In this document: in pieces, positions 41,181 to 50,314 of the stretch | Layout: the number at the start of each line of letters is the position of its first letter | Position numbering within the stretch: position 1 is the stretch's first letter | Origin: Hoeflea_A sp040932035 | Lineage (GTDB): Bacteria; Pseudomonadota; Alphaproteobacteria; Rhizobiales; Rhizobiaceae | Reading direction: 5' to 3' | Assembly: GCF_040932035.1 (NCBI RefSeq) | Contig: NZ_JBFRBB010000003.1 | Coordinates: forward strand, 124,001-188,000 | Length of the DNA: 64,000 nt | The notes under the pieces: generated by a model | Databases searched by the model: none | Told to the model about the DNA's origin: nothing | Seen by the model: the letters and a program-made list of their open reading frames with translations, nothing else | Translations under genes and position numbers: made by a program

Positions 41181-42622
41181 TGAACGAGCACGTTCCTGAA
41201 CTGCCATGCGTCAGATTCATCGAGATCTTCGGGAAACAGGCCGGGACGGTCGGTGAGCGGTGTCCATTCCGTATAATGACCCTCCACCGGGCCGAGATAG
41301 GGGAGTTGGACCTCAAGACAGCGTCGGAAGTCCATCTCGTCGGATTCGACGATGCCGGCCTGCGGATTTTCAAGCGCCCAGACCATGCCGGCAAGCACGG
41401 CGGATGTGACCTGCAATCCGGTGGCGTTCTGATAGGGGGCAATCTCGCGGGTCTCTTCGACCGACAGGCGCGAGCCAAACCAGTAGGCGTTCTTGTCGTG
41501 GCCGTAGAGCAGCACGCCGAGTTCATCGATGCCGTCGACCAGCTCGTGTTCGTCAAGCACATGCAGGACAGGCTGCTGCTTGCCGCCATTGCCGAACATT
41601 TCATGCAGCGACAGAACCGCATCGTTGGCGGGGTGGTAGGCGTAATGGCAGGTCGGCCTGAAAGTCACATCTCCCGCGTCATCCCTCAGCGTGAAGAAAT
41701 CGGCAATGGAGATGGATTCATTGTGTGTTACGAGAAAACCGTATTGCGGACCCGGCGTCGGACACCATGTGCGCACACGGGTATTGGCGCCCGGCTGGTC
41801 AAGATAGATCGCCGCCTGGCATCCCTCTTCATGGCTGTGCGCATTTTCCGGTTTCCAGTTTTCGTGCGTGCCCCATCCAAGTTCCGACGGCTGCAGACCT
41901 TCCGAAATGAAACCTTCCGCGGACCAGGTGTTCCAGAACACGTCGAGCGGCTTCGGGTTCTTGGCGCGCTGCGTATCGCGCTCGGCAATGTGGACGCCCT
42001 TGACGCCGGCCTTGTGCATCAGCCTTGCCCAGCCTTCGCGGTCGGCCTGCTCCGGTATCTCGAAATCGAGGCCGAGGTCCTTGGCGAGATTGACGAGGCC
42101 CTGCTTGACGAACCAGGAAACCATGCCCGGATTGGCCCCGCAGCATGAAACAGCGGTCGTTCCGCCCGGGTTCGCCAGCTTTTCCCGGCGCACCGTTTCG
42201 CGCAGCGCATAGTTGGTGCGTGCGGCATTGTCGAGCGAATCGTCGAAGTAAAAGCCAAGCCAGGGCTCGACCACGGTGTCGATATAAAGCACACCGATCT
42301 CGCGGCAGAACTTCATCAGCTCCAAAGAAGATGTATCGACGGACAGGTTGACGCAAAATCCCCGGCCTTCCCCTTCGGTCAGCAGCGGTCCGAGCAGTTC
42401 CTTGTAATTGTCGGTGGTAACGGCGGCCTGCACATAACGCACGCCATGTTCACGCAGCAGCGCCTCGTCGTCATTGCGCGGATCGACCACGACCATGCGG
42501 CTCTTGTCATAATCGAAATGGCGTTCAATAAGGGGCAGGGTGCCGCGTCCGATTGAGCCGAAGCCGATCATGACAATCGGGCCGTCGATTTTTCCGTAAA
42601 CGGGATAGTCGGCGTTCGCCAT
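41177..42622 (-). CDS. hss: Homospermidine synthase
   Basis: 481 residues from the ATG at 42622, which follows AAGGATCTACC; codons upstream to 42688 are not family-like. The Rossmann motif MIGFGSIGRGTLPLIERH (NAD binding) opens the protein, with VVDPRNDDEALL and the saccharopine-dehydrogenase-like VSCCGANPGMVSWFVKQGL. It joins two putrescine molecules into sym-homospermidine with NAD, giving the typical polyamine of many alphaproteobacteria. It stands alone without other polyamine genes. The stop TAG lies at the edge of a palindromic mini-element. Confidence 0.93.
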   Translation of the reverse strand: MANADYPVYGKIDGPIVMIGFGSIGRGTLPLIERHFDYDKSRMVVVDPRNDDEALLREHGVRYVQAAVTTDNYKELLGPLLTEGEGRGFCVNLSVDTSSLELMKFCREIGVLYIDTVVEPWLGFYFDDSLDNAARTNYALRETVRREKLANPGGTTAVSCCGANPGMVSWFVKQGLVNLAKDLGLDFEIPEQADREGWARLMHKAGVKGVHIAERDTQRAKNPKPLDVFWNTWSAEGFISEGLQPSELGWGTHENWKPENAHSHEEGCQAAIYLDQPGANTRVRTWCPTPGPQYGFLVTHNESISIADFFTLRDDAGDVTFRPTCHYAYHPANDAVLSLHEMFGNGGKQQPVLHVLDEHELVDGIDELGVLLYGHDKNAYWFGSRLSVEETREIAPYQNATGLQVTSAVLAGMVWALENPQAGIVESDEMDFRRCLEVQLPYLGPVEGHYTEWTPLTDRPGLFPEDLDESDAWQFRNVLVH

Positions 42623-42739
42623 GGTAGATCCTTTCACCAGATGAATGGGTGCTTTGTGTCCGGTCGTATTTGCGCATGCTCTAAGCACAAAGACGGTTCC
42701 GATGGAAGTGGCAAGACAGTGCCGGGTGGCGGTTTGCCG

Positions 42740-43381
42740 CTATTCGATCAATATCGCCGGTAACAGGCCACGCAGGGAGTTTCCGACATAAAGGCGCTCA
42801 GCCGATCTGAGATCGTTGATTTTCAGCACGGCTTCAACCGCTTTACCCGCCTCGATCAGTTCCTGCCGCAGCACGCCCTTCAAAAGACCGCATTCGAGCG
42901 CAGGTGTGCGCAATGCCGCTTCGTGCGGCACCTTTATAAAAATGTTGCTGATGGTGCCCTCGCAAACCGCGCCGTTTTCATTGAGCAATAGCACTTCGTC
43001 GGCCTCCGCCGGATGATACTCTCCCCGCGCCCGGATGTAATGGTCGCGTTTGGTGGTCTTGTGGCGCAACATCGGATCCGACGACTGCAGCCGCGTTGCC
43101 GCGATTGCCAGACGCCAGGGTTTGTCCGGATCGGTGGGCGGGCAGGGGTAGGAATTGATCTCCACATTGCCTGCCGCCGACAACTCAAGGCGGATACGGC
43201 GGTCCGATCCCTCTGCCTCCAGCTCGGCTATCGCTGCCTCTATCCGGTCCCGCCGGAAGGGAATTTCAAATGCTGCGGCCGATTGTTCGAGCCGTGAAAG
43301 GTGCAGCGGCAGACGGTCGAGCACGCCGTCGGCGCGCATTCGCATCGTCTCTATCAGGTTGGGCTTGTCCGGGCTGCTCAT
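42740..43381 (-). CDS. pabC: Aminodeoxychorismate lyase-like class IV aminotransferase
   Basis: 213 residues, short for a class IV aminotransferase. The PLP-fold features are TTKRDHYIRARGEY (containing the lysine), EVLLLNENGAVCEGTISNIF and the C-terminal LYVGNSLRGLLPA. It overlaps pabB in an ATGA, so it probably converts 4-amino-4-deoxychorismate to p-aminobenzoate and pyruvate for folate synthesis. The N-terminus starts directly at IETMRMRADGVLDRLPLHL, which is normal for the short rhizobial form. Confidence 0.88.
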   Translation of the reverse strand: MSSPDKPNLIETMRMRADGVLDRLPLHLSRLEQSAAAFEIPFRRDRIEAAIAELEAEGSDRRIRLELSAAGNVEINSYPCPPTDPDKPWRLAIAATRLQSSDPMLRHKTTKRDHYIRARGEYHPAEADEVLLLNENGAVCEGTISNIFIKVPHEAALRTPALECGLLKGVLRQELIEAGKAVEAVLKINDLRSAERLYVGNSLRGLLPAILIE

Positions 43382-44550
43382 TGTGTATCTTCCCGGTGTT
43401 CAGTCTGACGCAGCGCATAGCGCGCCTTGATCATGCATTCCTCATATTCGGACCGGGCGTCTGAATCGAATATGATGCCGCCGCCGACATTGAACACGGC
43501 TTCGCCGCCCGGATAAAGGCTGATCGTTCGGATCGCCACGTTGAATTCCATCGCACCGCCCGGCGCGATCCAGCCGATGGAGCCGCAATAAACATTGCGG
43601 TCCGTATCTTCGAGATCGTGGATGATTTCCATGGCGCGGATTTTCGGCGCGCCGGTGATTGAGCCGCAGGGAAAGATCGCCCGCATGATCTCGCTGAGGG
43701 TGATTTCCTTTTCAAGCCTGCCACGAACCCGGCTGATCATCTGGTGAACGGTGGCGAAGCTCTCGACATGGTAGAGTTGCGGAACGTGGACGCTGCCCGC
43801 GGCACAAATCCTTGACAGGTCGTTGCGCAGCAGATCGACAATCATCAGGTTTTCACTGCGGCATTTCGGATCGCTTTCGAGCTGCTGCTTTAATAGCTTG
43901 TCTTCCTCGGCCGTCTTGCCGCGGGGCGCGGTTCCCTTCATCGGTTTGCTTTCGATCCAGCCGTCCCGACCGACGCGGAAGAAAAGTTCGGGCGAACGCG
44001 AAACAATCTGCGGCCCGTCGAGGCTGACAAGGGCGCTGTGGGCGACCGCCTGGCGGGAGCGAAGCGTATTGAACAGCGTAGCGGCATCAACATCACAGCG
44101 CGCGGCAAACTCGAATGTGAGATTGGCCTGGAAACAATCGCCGGCGTGAAGATGGGAACGCAGGCGGTCGAACCGGCTCTTATAGGTATCGAAATCCCAT
44201 AACGGCCGCGCCTCAGACAAGGCGGCATCCGTGTGCGGTGCGGCCAGCAGACGGTCAGCCTCCTCGGGGGCTTGCGGTCCGTCGAACACGCCGAAACTCA
44301 TCAGGGGACAGGTACGCTTGGGATCCGGCCGTTCGGAGAGCCTCGTCCTCAAAGCCGGCTCCAGCGTCCTGCCGGCGTCGTAACTGACATAACCGGCCGC
44401 CCACAAACCGCTTTGCCGTGCCTCTTCCAGTTCTTTGAATGCCGGTTCGATATCCTGCGGAGTCCAGGCCGTTACGACAGACCTGGCACCGGAGAAAAAC
44501 AGGTTTTCACCGGTAAAGTCGTTCCGGAACAGGATGAACTCGTCATTCAT
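43378..44550 (-). CDS. pabB: Aminodeoxychorismate synthase component I
   Basis: 390 residues, the size of a stand-alone PabB without glutaminase domain. Chorismate-binding enzyme motifs: AGDCFQANLTFEFAA, ESKPMKGTAPRGKT, ENLMIVDLLRNDLSRI, FPCGSITGAPKIRAM, and GGAMEFNVAIRTI. With PabA it forms 4-amino-4-deoxychorismate. pabC overlaps by four bases. The leader contains a 60-bp imperfect palindrome ending 12 bp before the ATG, and no clear Shine-Dalgarno lies in that gap, so initiation may be regulated or weak. Confidence 0.92.
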   Translation of the reverse strand: MNDEFILFRNDFTGENLFFSGARSVVTAWTPQDIEPAFKELEEARQSGLWAAGYVSYDAGRTLEPALRTRLSERPDPKRTCPLMSFGVFDGPQAPEEADRLLAAPHTDAALSEARPLWDFDTYKSRFDRLRSHLHAGDCFQANLTFEFAARCDVDAATLFNTLRSRQAVAHSALVSLDGPQIVSRSPELFFRVGRDGWIESKPMKGTAPRGKTAEEDKLLKQQLESDPKCRSENLMIVDLLRNDLSRICAAGSVHVPQLYHVESFATVHQMISRVRGRLEKEITLSEIMRAIFPCGSITGAPKIRAMEIIHDLEDTDRNVYCGSIGWIAPGGAMEFNVAIRTISLYPGGEAVFNVGGGIIFDSDARSEYEECMIKARYALRQTEHREDTQ

Positions 44551-44562
44551 GGGCTGGGTGGC

Positions 44563-44622
44563 GGCTATAGTCAGGGTGCCGTTTCATTGCCGGCACCGGT
44601 GCAACGGCAACTGTCTATAGCC
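44563..44622. repeat. 60-bp imperfect palindrome in the pabB leader
   Basis: GGCTATAG (44563-44570) and CTATAGCC (44615-44622) flank a second complementary pair, TGCCGTT (44577-44583) and AACGGCA (44603-44609), with CCGG segments at the centre. Taken together, about 22 bases of each arm are complementary with small bulges. It lies between the pepF stop and the pabB start on the minus strand. No T-run follows, so it is more likely an operator, leader hairpin or dispersed repeat than a terminator. Confidence 0.65.
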
Positions 44623-44699
44623 TGTGTGGCGCTATGGCAATGTCCTGCAAACCGCATTGCGTGCCGCAAACCGGTCATGTTGTCAGCGACGTAAGCGCG

Positions 44700-46565
44700 T
44701 TACGCGTCCAGCGCCTCCAATTCGTCGATCAATCCCTCGATCATCGACAGGCCCCGGCTCCAGAAGGACGGGTCGCTTGCATCGAGGTTGAACGGCGCCA
44801 ACAGCTCCGAATGGTGCTTGGTGCCGCCGGCACGCAGCATGTCGAAATACCGCTCCTGGAAACCGCTTTCCGCATTACGGTAGACCGCATAAAGCGAGTT
44901 CACCAGACAGTCGCCGAATGCATAGGCATAGACGTAGAACGGTGAATGGATGAAGTGTGGAATATAGGCCCAGAAGGTTTCATAACCGGATGAAATCCGG
45001 ATGGCGGGACCAAGGCTTTCCTCCTGCACCGAGATCCACAATTCACCGATCTTCTCGGAGGTCAGCTCGCCTTCGCGTCTTGCGGTGTGGACCTTGCGTT
45101 CGAACTGGTAAAAAGCGATCTGCCGCACCACCGTGTTGATCATGTCCTCGACCTTCTGGGCGAGCATTGCCTTGCGCTCCTTTGGATCGCTGGTGCGGTC
45201 GAGCAAAGCCCTGAAGGTCAGCATCTCGCCGAAGACGGAGGCGGTTTCGGCGAGCGTCAGCGGCGTCGGTGCCATAAGCGCGCCCTGTTCACCGGCCAGA
45301 ACCTGGTGAACGCCATGTCCAAGCTCGTGCGCCAGCGTCATGACGTCCCGCGGCTTGCCGAGGTAATTGAGCAGAACGTAAGGATGGGCGGACGGAACGG
45401 TGGGGTGGGAAAAAGCGCCCGGCGCCTTGCCGGCGCGCACCGGCGCGTCGATCCAGTTGCGGTCGAAAAACCGGCTCGCTATGTCGGCCATCTGGGGATC
45501 AAAATCGCCATAGGCCGAAAGCACTGTTTCTCGGGCCTTGTCCCAGCTGATCAGCGTTTGCGGCGTCTCAGGCAGCGGTGCATTGCGGTCCCAGAATTCC
45601 ATCTGCTCCATGCCGAGCCATTTTGCCTTCATCGTATAATAGCGATGGGACAGGCGCGGATAGGCATCGGACACCGCATCCGAAAGCGCATCGACCACCT
45701 CACGCTCCACTCGGTTGGCCAGGTGCCTGCTATCGGCAATATCTTCAAAGCCGCGCCAGCGGTCCGATATTTCCTTGTCCTTGGCGAGCGTATTGGTGAT
45801 CAAAGTGAAGGTACGGATATTCTCTCCAAAGGTCTTGGTCAGCGCTTCGGCTGCCGCACGTCGTTCGCTGCCGTCCGACGACTGCAGTTTGTTCAGCGTT
45901 GGCTCCAGGGTCAGAACCTCGCCATCGATGGTGAAGCGCAACGCCGCCATCGTTTCGTCGAACAGCCGGTTCCATGCGCCGTGACCGGTGACAGATTTTT
46001 CGTGAAACAGCTTTTCGATCCGGTCCTCAAGCTGATAGGGCTTGTCCTTGCGCAGATCGATCAGCCAGGGCTTGTAGTGCGCTGTCGCCGGATCGTTTTT
46101 GATGGCTGCATCGATAATGCCATCGTCAATGCGGTTGATTTCCAGAGCGAAAAACAGGAGGCGGCTGCTGATGTCGGTGATTTTCGACTGGATGTCGCCA
46201 TAGAATTTGGCACGTGCGGGATCGCTTGTATCGGAAAAATAAGTTAATCCGGCAAAGGAAACGATTCGGCCCATGACCTCTTCGAGCGCTTCATATTGAC
46301 GCAGTGCCGCGCCAAGGCCCTCGTCCCCGCCGGCGGTGGCGGCGGCCTCCAGCTTGTTTTTCCACCGTTCTTCAAAGGCCCTGCTTGCACGATCGGACTC
46401 TTCAATGTCACCGGTGAGCTCGGGTGCGTCCATAGCCGCATAAAGATCGCTCAGATCCCATTCCGGCAAGGTACCCAGATCATCTGCATCCTTGCCGGCC
46501 GCAGATCCGGCCGCAGAATGGCAAATCCCTTCCATGACGGTCAATAATCGGAGCAATGTGGGCAT
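44700..46565 (-). CDS. pepF: M3 family oligoendopeptidase
   Basis: 621 residues, typical of PepF (M3B). The zinc motif HELGHGVHQ is inside TLAHELGHGVHQVLAGEQ, with TETASVFGEM further on as the third ligand region. The family blocks VLLNYLGKPRDVM and GYETFWAYIPHFIHSPFYVY are present. It is a cytoplasmic metallopeptidase for 7- to 17-residue peptides. ATG 46565 follows AAAGG; a second ATG at 46535 is possible. pabB follows on the same strand after 149 bp. Confidence 0.93.
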   Translation of the reverse strand: MPTLLRLLTVMEGICHSAAGSAAGKDADDLGTLPEWDLSDLYAAMDAPELTGDIEESDRASRAFEERWKNKLEAAATAGGDEGLGAALRQYEALEEVMGRIVSFAGLTYFSDTSDPARAKFYGDIQSKITDISSRLLFFALEINRIDDGIIDAAIKNDPATAHYKPWLIDLRKDKPYQLEDRIEKLFHEKSVTGHGAWNRLFDETMAALRFTIDGEVLTLEPTLNKLQSSDGSERRAAAEALTKTFGENIRTFTLITNTLAKDKEISDRWRGFEDIADSRHLANRVEREVVDALSDAVSDAYPRLSHRYYTMKAKWLGMEQMEFWDRNAPLPETPQTLISWDKARETVLSAYGDFDPQMADIASRFFDRNWIDAPVRAGKAPGAFSHPTVPSAHPYVLLNYLGKPRDVMTLAHELGHGVHQVLAGEQGALMAPTPLTLAETASVFGEMLTFRALLDRTSDPKERKAMLAQKVEDMINTVVRQIAFYQFERKVHTARREGELTSEKIGELWISVQEESLGPAIRISSGYETFWAYIPHFIHSPFYVYAYAFGDCLVNSLYAVYRNAESGFQERYFDMLRAGGTKHHSELLAPFNLDASDPSFWSRGLSMIEGLIDELEALDA

Positions 46566-46936
46566 TTGCGGGGCCTTTCAGGAAATGTCTCGTCCACAAT
46601 ACTAGGGTCCGGGGAGCTGAACTCCAGCCGGGCATGCCGGATCGTCTGTAAATTTCGCGTGGATTATGGAGTGTTCACAATTCGCCACATTTTGACACGA
46701 TTCGGGAAATATGAAACCGGATAAATTCACTCCTTGTTAGTTCTTTGTTCACTATAAATATCAGTTGAAACGGAGTGTGAGCGCTCTGCCATGCTCTGAC
46801 CGCATTTGTCATACAGCTGTGCTGTAGTGACGATTCGGGACTGAAATTAACGCAAATCCAGCAACATAGCTTGACCGCAGGCTGGATTGGCAGAATTATC
46901 GAGGGACATTTTGGGGACGCAGGGGTTTTTAAGAAT
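46566..46936. other. Divergent intergenic region pepF / DUF882 gene
   Basis: About 370 bp if the downstream gene starts at 46937. It is AT-rich between 46660 and 46800 and must hold promoters for both genes. No inverted repeat with a U-run, ORF or known RNA motif is recognised. The plus-strand frame is open from 46871 in phase with the DUF882 gene, so its true start may lie inside. Confidence 0.4.
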
Positions 46937-48889
46937 TTGCTGAAACGCTTTAACACGATTGCCTTAACGGTCAATCAGCGCAGGCGGCTGCTCGCTGCTG
47001 CGGTGACCGTGCTCGTGTGCTCTGCGGCAGCCAGCCCCGCTTTATCCGAAACACGCTCGCTGAAGCTCTATTTCGTGCACACCAAAGAGCGTGCGACGAT
47101 CACCTTCAAAAAGAACGGACGTTATGTCCCGGGTGGCCTGAAAAAACTCAACCGTTTCCTGCGCGACTGGCGGCAGAAGGAATCCACAAAGATGGATCCG
47201 CGGCTGTTTGACCTTCTGTGGGAAGTCTATCGCGCCAGCGGTGCAAAAAAGCATATCCATGTGGTTTCGGCTTACCGCTCGCCAAAGACCAACGCGATGC
47301 TGCGCAAGCGCTCGCGTGGTGTGGCGAAAAACAGCCAGCACATTCAGGGCAAGGCGATGGATTTCTATCTGCCGGATGTGTCGATCAAGAAGCTGCGCCG
47401 CATCGGCATGCAGTTTCAGGTCGGCGGCGTCGGATATTATCCGAAGTCCGGTTCGCCATTCGTGCATCTTGACGTCGGCAGCGTCCGGTCCTGGCCGCGC
47501 ATGGACCGCAAGGAGCTGAGCAAGGTTTTCCCGAACGGCAAGACCCTGCACCTGCCGACAGACGGCAAGCCGCTTCCCGGTTACAACCAGGCGCTTGCTG
47601 ATTATAAATCGCGTGTCAGCTCAAAGAGCATCAAGGTTGCAGGCGGGCGCTCCGTTCGCAGATCTTCAGGTGGCGGCGGAAATCTGCTGGCCGGTCTGTT
47701 CGGCCGCAAAGAGGATGAGGACAAGCCTCAACGCAGCAAACCGAAAGCGCAAACGCAGGTGGCGTCGGTGGCGATAAAGCCTGACGCGGCGCCTCAACTG
47801 GTCGAGACCGTGCCTGAACTTGCCTATGTGCCGACACCGCAGTCTCGGCCGGCTCCACCGGATGAAGGCGTGCAGATCGCTCTGGCATCCGTGCGGGAAA
47901 CGGGGATAAAGGCGACGCCGGCAGTCTTCACGCCGCGCCGTCCCGGCAGCCTGATTCCCGAAAGTGGTGGTGTCGCAATCGACATTCCGCAGGAAGCCGA
48001 AGCTGCAAGCCCCGTTGCGGTTGCGGCACTGCCTGCAACGCAGCCATCGACGCTGGTGCCGAGTGGGTCACAGCTTTCCGCCGAAAGCGGCGGTAACCTC
48101 ATCCCAATTCCGCAGCTCAGAACAGGAACTGCCGATTACAAGGGCACAAGGGTTGCACTGGCGCCGACGCGAGACAATCCGCCGCCGGAGGTCGTGCTGG
48201 GCGCACTCCTGAACGCTCCCGTTATGGCCAAACCGGCCGAAACACCACTGACCAGGGAAGAGTGGAGCAATGGGCAGGACGCAGCAGCCGGGGACGGCGA
48301 CAACGGCACACCTCAGCTTGCCTATGTTCCGCGGCCGGGAGAACGCCCGGACGTGACGTCACCGGAGGCGCAGGTGCTTGCAGCCGCGTTTGAGCAAAGC
48401 GCGTATGAACGGTCCGAAGGCGAGCCGGCAACCGGTATACCGGTGCCAACGCCATCCCCGTTCGGTGCGGCGCACGGCGAAATGGTTTCATTGCCGCCTG
48501 TCCAGGTGGCCCTGGCCCCGCCGACAGGGCGCCTTGGAGCGTCCGACTCGCGCGTTGACGTATTTGCGCCATCGATCGCCCTGCCGAAAGCCAAAGGCGG
48601 TCGGCCAAGTGCCCGGGATGCGGTGAGCGATCGACAGGCCTCGGTTCGCACAGAGCCGGTGCTCACAGAGAATTTGATCACCCACCGTGCATTCACAGCA
48701 CACACGCTTGCCGCCATGGATGCACCCGTGACCGCACCGCAGTTCGTATCGAGCTACATGCGCTCAGCTCCGGCAACGGTTCACGTTGAAGGCTTTTCCA
48801 CGGAAAACAGGATTGCAAGCGCAGACCAGTTCTCCGGCCGGGCCGTCAACTTCATGACAGTTGCCCGTTTCGAAGTGCGCAACCAGTAG
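46937..48889 (+). CDS. DUF882 (YcbK/MepK-like) peptidase with long Pro/Ala-rich tail
   Basis: 650 residues if translation starts at TTG 46937, which places a normal signal peptide (RRRLLAAAVTVLVCSAAASP) near the N-terminus; TTG 46871 would add 22 residues. Neither start has a strong ribosome site. The catalytic domain (residues ~40-190) has the M15-type zinc motifs SAYRSPKTN, SQHIQGKAMDFYLP and FVHLDVGSVRSWPR. After ~residue 200 comes a ~450-residue low-complexity region rich in Pro/Ala/Thr, with recurring SGG, IPIP and VALAPP segments. It probably cleaves peptidoglycan crosslinks in the periplasm. The tail is of unknown role. Confidence 0.82.
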   Translation: MLKRFNTIALTVNQRRRLLAAAVTVLVCSAAASPALSETRSLKLYFVHTKERATITFKKNGRYVPGGLKKLNRFLRDWRQKESTKMDPRLFDLLWEVYRASGAKKHIHVVSAYRSPKTNAMLRKRSRGVAKNSQHIQGKAMDFYLPDVSIKKLRRIGMQFQVGGVGYYPKSGSPFVHLDVGSVRSWPRMDRKELSKVFPNGKTLHLPTDGKPLPGYNQALADYKSRVSSKSIKVAGGRSVRRSSGGGGNLLAGLFGRKEDEDKPQRSKPKAQTQVASVAIKPDAAPQLVETVPELAYVPTPQSRPAPPDEGVQIALASVRETGIKATPAVFTPRRPGSLIPESGGVAIDIPQEAEAASPVAVAALPATQPSTLVPSGSQLSAESGGNLIPIPQLRTGTADYKGTRVALAPTRDNPPPEVVLGALLNAPVMAKPAETPLTREEWSNGQDAAAGDGDNGTPQLAYVPRPGERPDVTSPEAQVLAAAFEQSAYERSEGEPATGIPVPTPSPFGAAHGEMVSLPPVQVALAPPTGRLGASDSRVDVFAPSIALPKAKGGRPSARDAVSDRQASVRTEPVLTENLITHRAFTAHTLAAMDAPVTAPQFVSSYMRSAPATVHVEGFSTENRIASADQFSGRAVNFMTVARFEVRNQ

Positions 48890-48961
48890 GGCATCGAGCC
48901 CCGTTCCAAGAACTGATTGTCATATAGCAAGCGTCCGTGACGCCGCGCAGCCAGAAACGCT

Positions 48962-49225
48962 CTAAGCGTCCGGCGGCGCTTCGACCATGCCGAGCGCATG
49001 GAGGTAGGTGTCGAGAACAGCTTCCTGTTCCATGCGTTCATTCGCATCCTGCTTGCGGATCGAGATCACCTTGCGCAACACCTTGGTGTCATACCCCATG
49101 GATTTTGCCTCGCCATAGACTTCCTTGATGTCGTCGGCGATGGTTTTCTTTTCTTCTTCCAGCCTTTCGATCCGCTCGACAAAAGCGCGTAGTTGATCTC
49201 TGGCTACTCCATGGGCATCCGACAT
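48962..49225 (-). CDS. gapR: GapR family nucleoid protein (DUF2312)
   Basis: 87 residues from the ATG at 49225 with GTTCAGGAG upstream. The protein is a coiled coil with the DUF2312 pattern QLRAFVERIERLEEEKKTIA, DDIKEVYGEAKSMGYDTKVL and RKVISIRKQDANERMEQEAV. In Caulobacter GapR binds overtwisted DNA ahead of replication and transcription forks, assists topoisomerases and is essential or nearly so. It follows the DUF1244 gene (114 bp upstream) on the minus strand. Confidence 0.93.
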   Translation of the reverse strand: MSDAHGVARDQLRAFVERIERLEEEKKTIADDIKEVYGEAKSMGYDTKVLRKVISIRKQDANERMEQEAVLDTYLHALGMVEAPPDA

Positions 49226-49339
49226 GGGCGACTCCTGAACTGTTAGAATGACGCGCACAGGTGCCTTGCCGACGGCGTGACGTCAAGAGGGTTGAAGGGG
49301 TTGTCCCGGAAAGAAAACGACCTGTGCAAAAATTGTTGG

Positions 49340-49645
49340 TCAGTGTCCCTTATGGGACTCAACAAAGGCTGCTTTCTGCTCGTCAGTGGCTTCGGTCTGG
49401 TACTTGTTCTTCCAGTCTTCGTAGGGCATTCCATAGACGATCTCGCGCGCCTCTGGCTTGGTCAGCGCGACGCCCGCCTCGTTGGCGGCATCCTGATACC
49501 AGTTCGACAGGCAGTTGCGGCAAAATCCACCCAGATTCATCAGGTCGATGTTCTGCACGTCGGTGCGTTTGCGCAGATGTTCGACCAGTGTCCGGAACGC
49601 TGCGGCTTCGAACTCGGTACGCTGCTGTTTGGTCAGGTCCGTCAT
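49340..49645 (-). CDS. DUF1244 family protein
   Basis: 101 residues from the ATG at 49645, six bases after GGAG. The family block EAAAFRTLVEHLRKRTDVQN, IDLMNLGGFCRNCLSNWYQ carries two cysteines (CRNC) that could bind metal. The remaining part is helical and acidic. It is conserved in alpha- and gammaproteobacteria with no assigned function. Probably co-transcribed with gapR. Confidence 0.88.
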   Translation of the reverse strand: MTDLTKQQRTEFEAAAFRTLVEHLRKRTDVQNIDLMNLGGFCRNCLSNWYQDAANEAGVALTKPEAREIVYGMPYEDWKNKYQTEATDEQKAAFVESHKGH

Positions 49646-49810
49646 TTCATACTCCACGCAAGTTTGTCTGTTGATCAGGCTTTAATGTTCCAAGCCATTC
49701 GCGTGAACCTCACATAGCGCCATTAACCTGGATAATCTATCGGTAACTGCCCGATCCGGATGTCAAATTTCCAGGCAAAATGGCACGTTTCGTTGACATT
49801 ATGAGGGTCA

Positions 49811-50314
49811 ATGCGGCACATAGCATACGGAAATATTTCAAGTAAGGAATTTAGGCGAACAGTGTCTGAACTCAGCACATTTTGCTGTCGTGGCCTCTTG
49901 GGTGTTCTTGCGTTCCTGGGCTACATGGCGTCAGCGCCCGAAGCGCAAGCGGATTTTCGCGTGTGCAACGGAACACAAAATCTGGTCGGCGTCGCTATCG
50001 GCTATCGCAGCGAAGAAGGCTGGATATCGGAGGGCTGGTGGCAGATATCCGCCACCTCCTGTGCGACGCTCATCGAGGGACCCTTGGCCTCGCGATTTTA
50101 TTACCTGTACGCAGAAGATGCCGCCAAGGGCGGTCGATGGGGCGGCAAGGTCGACATGTGCGTGGCCGAAGACGAGTTCAAGATCGTTGATGTGAAAAAC
50201 TGCTTTACCCGGGGTTTTTTGCGAATGGGTTTCAAGGAATATGATACCGGGCAACAATCGAGCTGGATGGTTCAGCTCTCCGATTCGACAGATACCGAGG
50301 AAGGTCAAAATTAA
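49811..50314 (+). CDS. DUF1036 family exported/membrane protein
   Basis: 167 residues. After an N-terminal hydrophobic segment (FCCRGLLGVLAFLGYMASA) ending in APEAQA, the DUF1036 domain follows: DFRVCNGTQNLVGVAIGYRS, EEGWISEGWWQISATSCATL, FYYLYAEDAAKGGRW, CVAEDEFKI and NCFTRGF, with four to five conserved cysteines. An in-frame GTG at 49862 would give a shorter signal peptide. The stop overlaps the pyk start (TAATG), a very tight coupling to a glycolytic gene, as seen in other rhizobia. Function unknown. Confidence 0.85.
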   Translation: MRHIAYGNISSKEFRRTVSELSTFCCRGLLGVLAFLGYMASAPEAQADFRVCNGTQNLVGVAIGYRSEEGWISEGWWQISATSCATLIEGPLASRFYYLYAEDAAKGGRWGGKVDMCVAEDEFKIVDVKNCFTRGFLRMGFKEYDTGQQSSWMVQLSDSTDTEEGQN

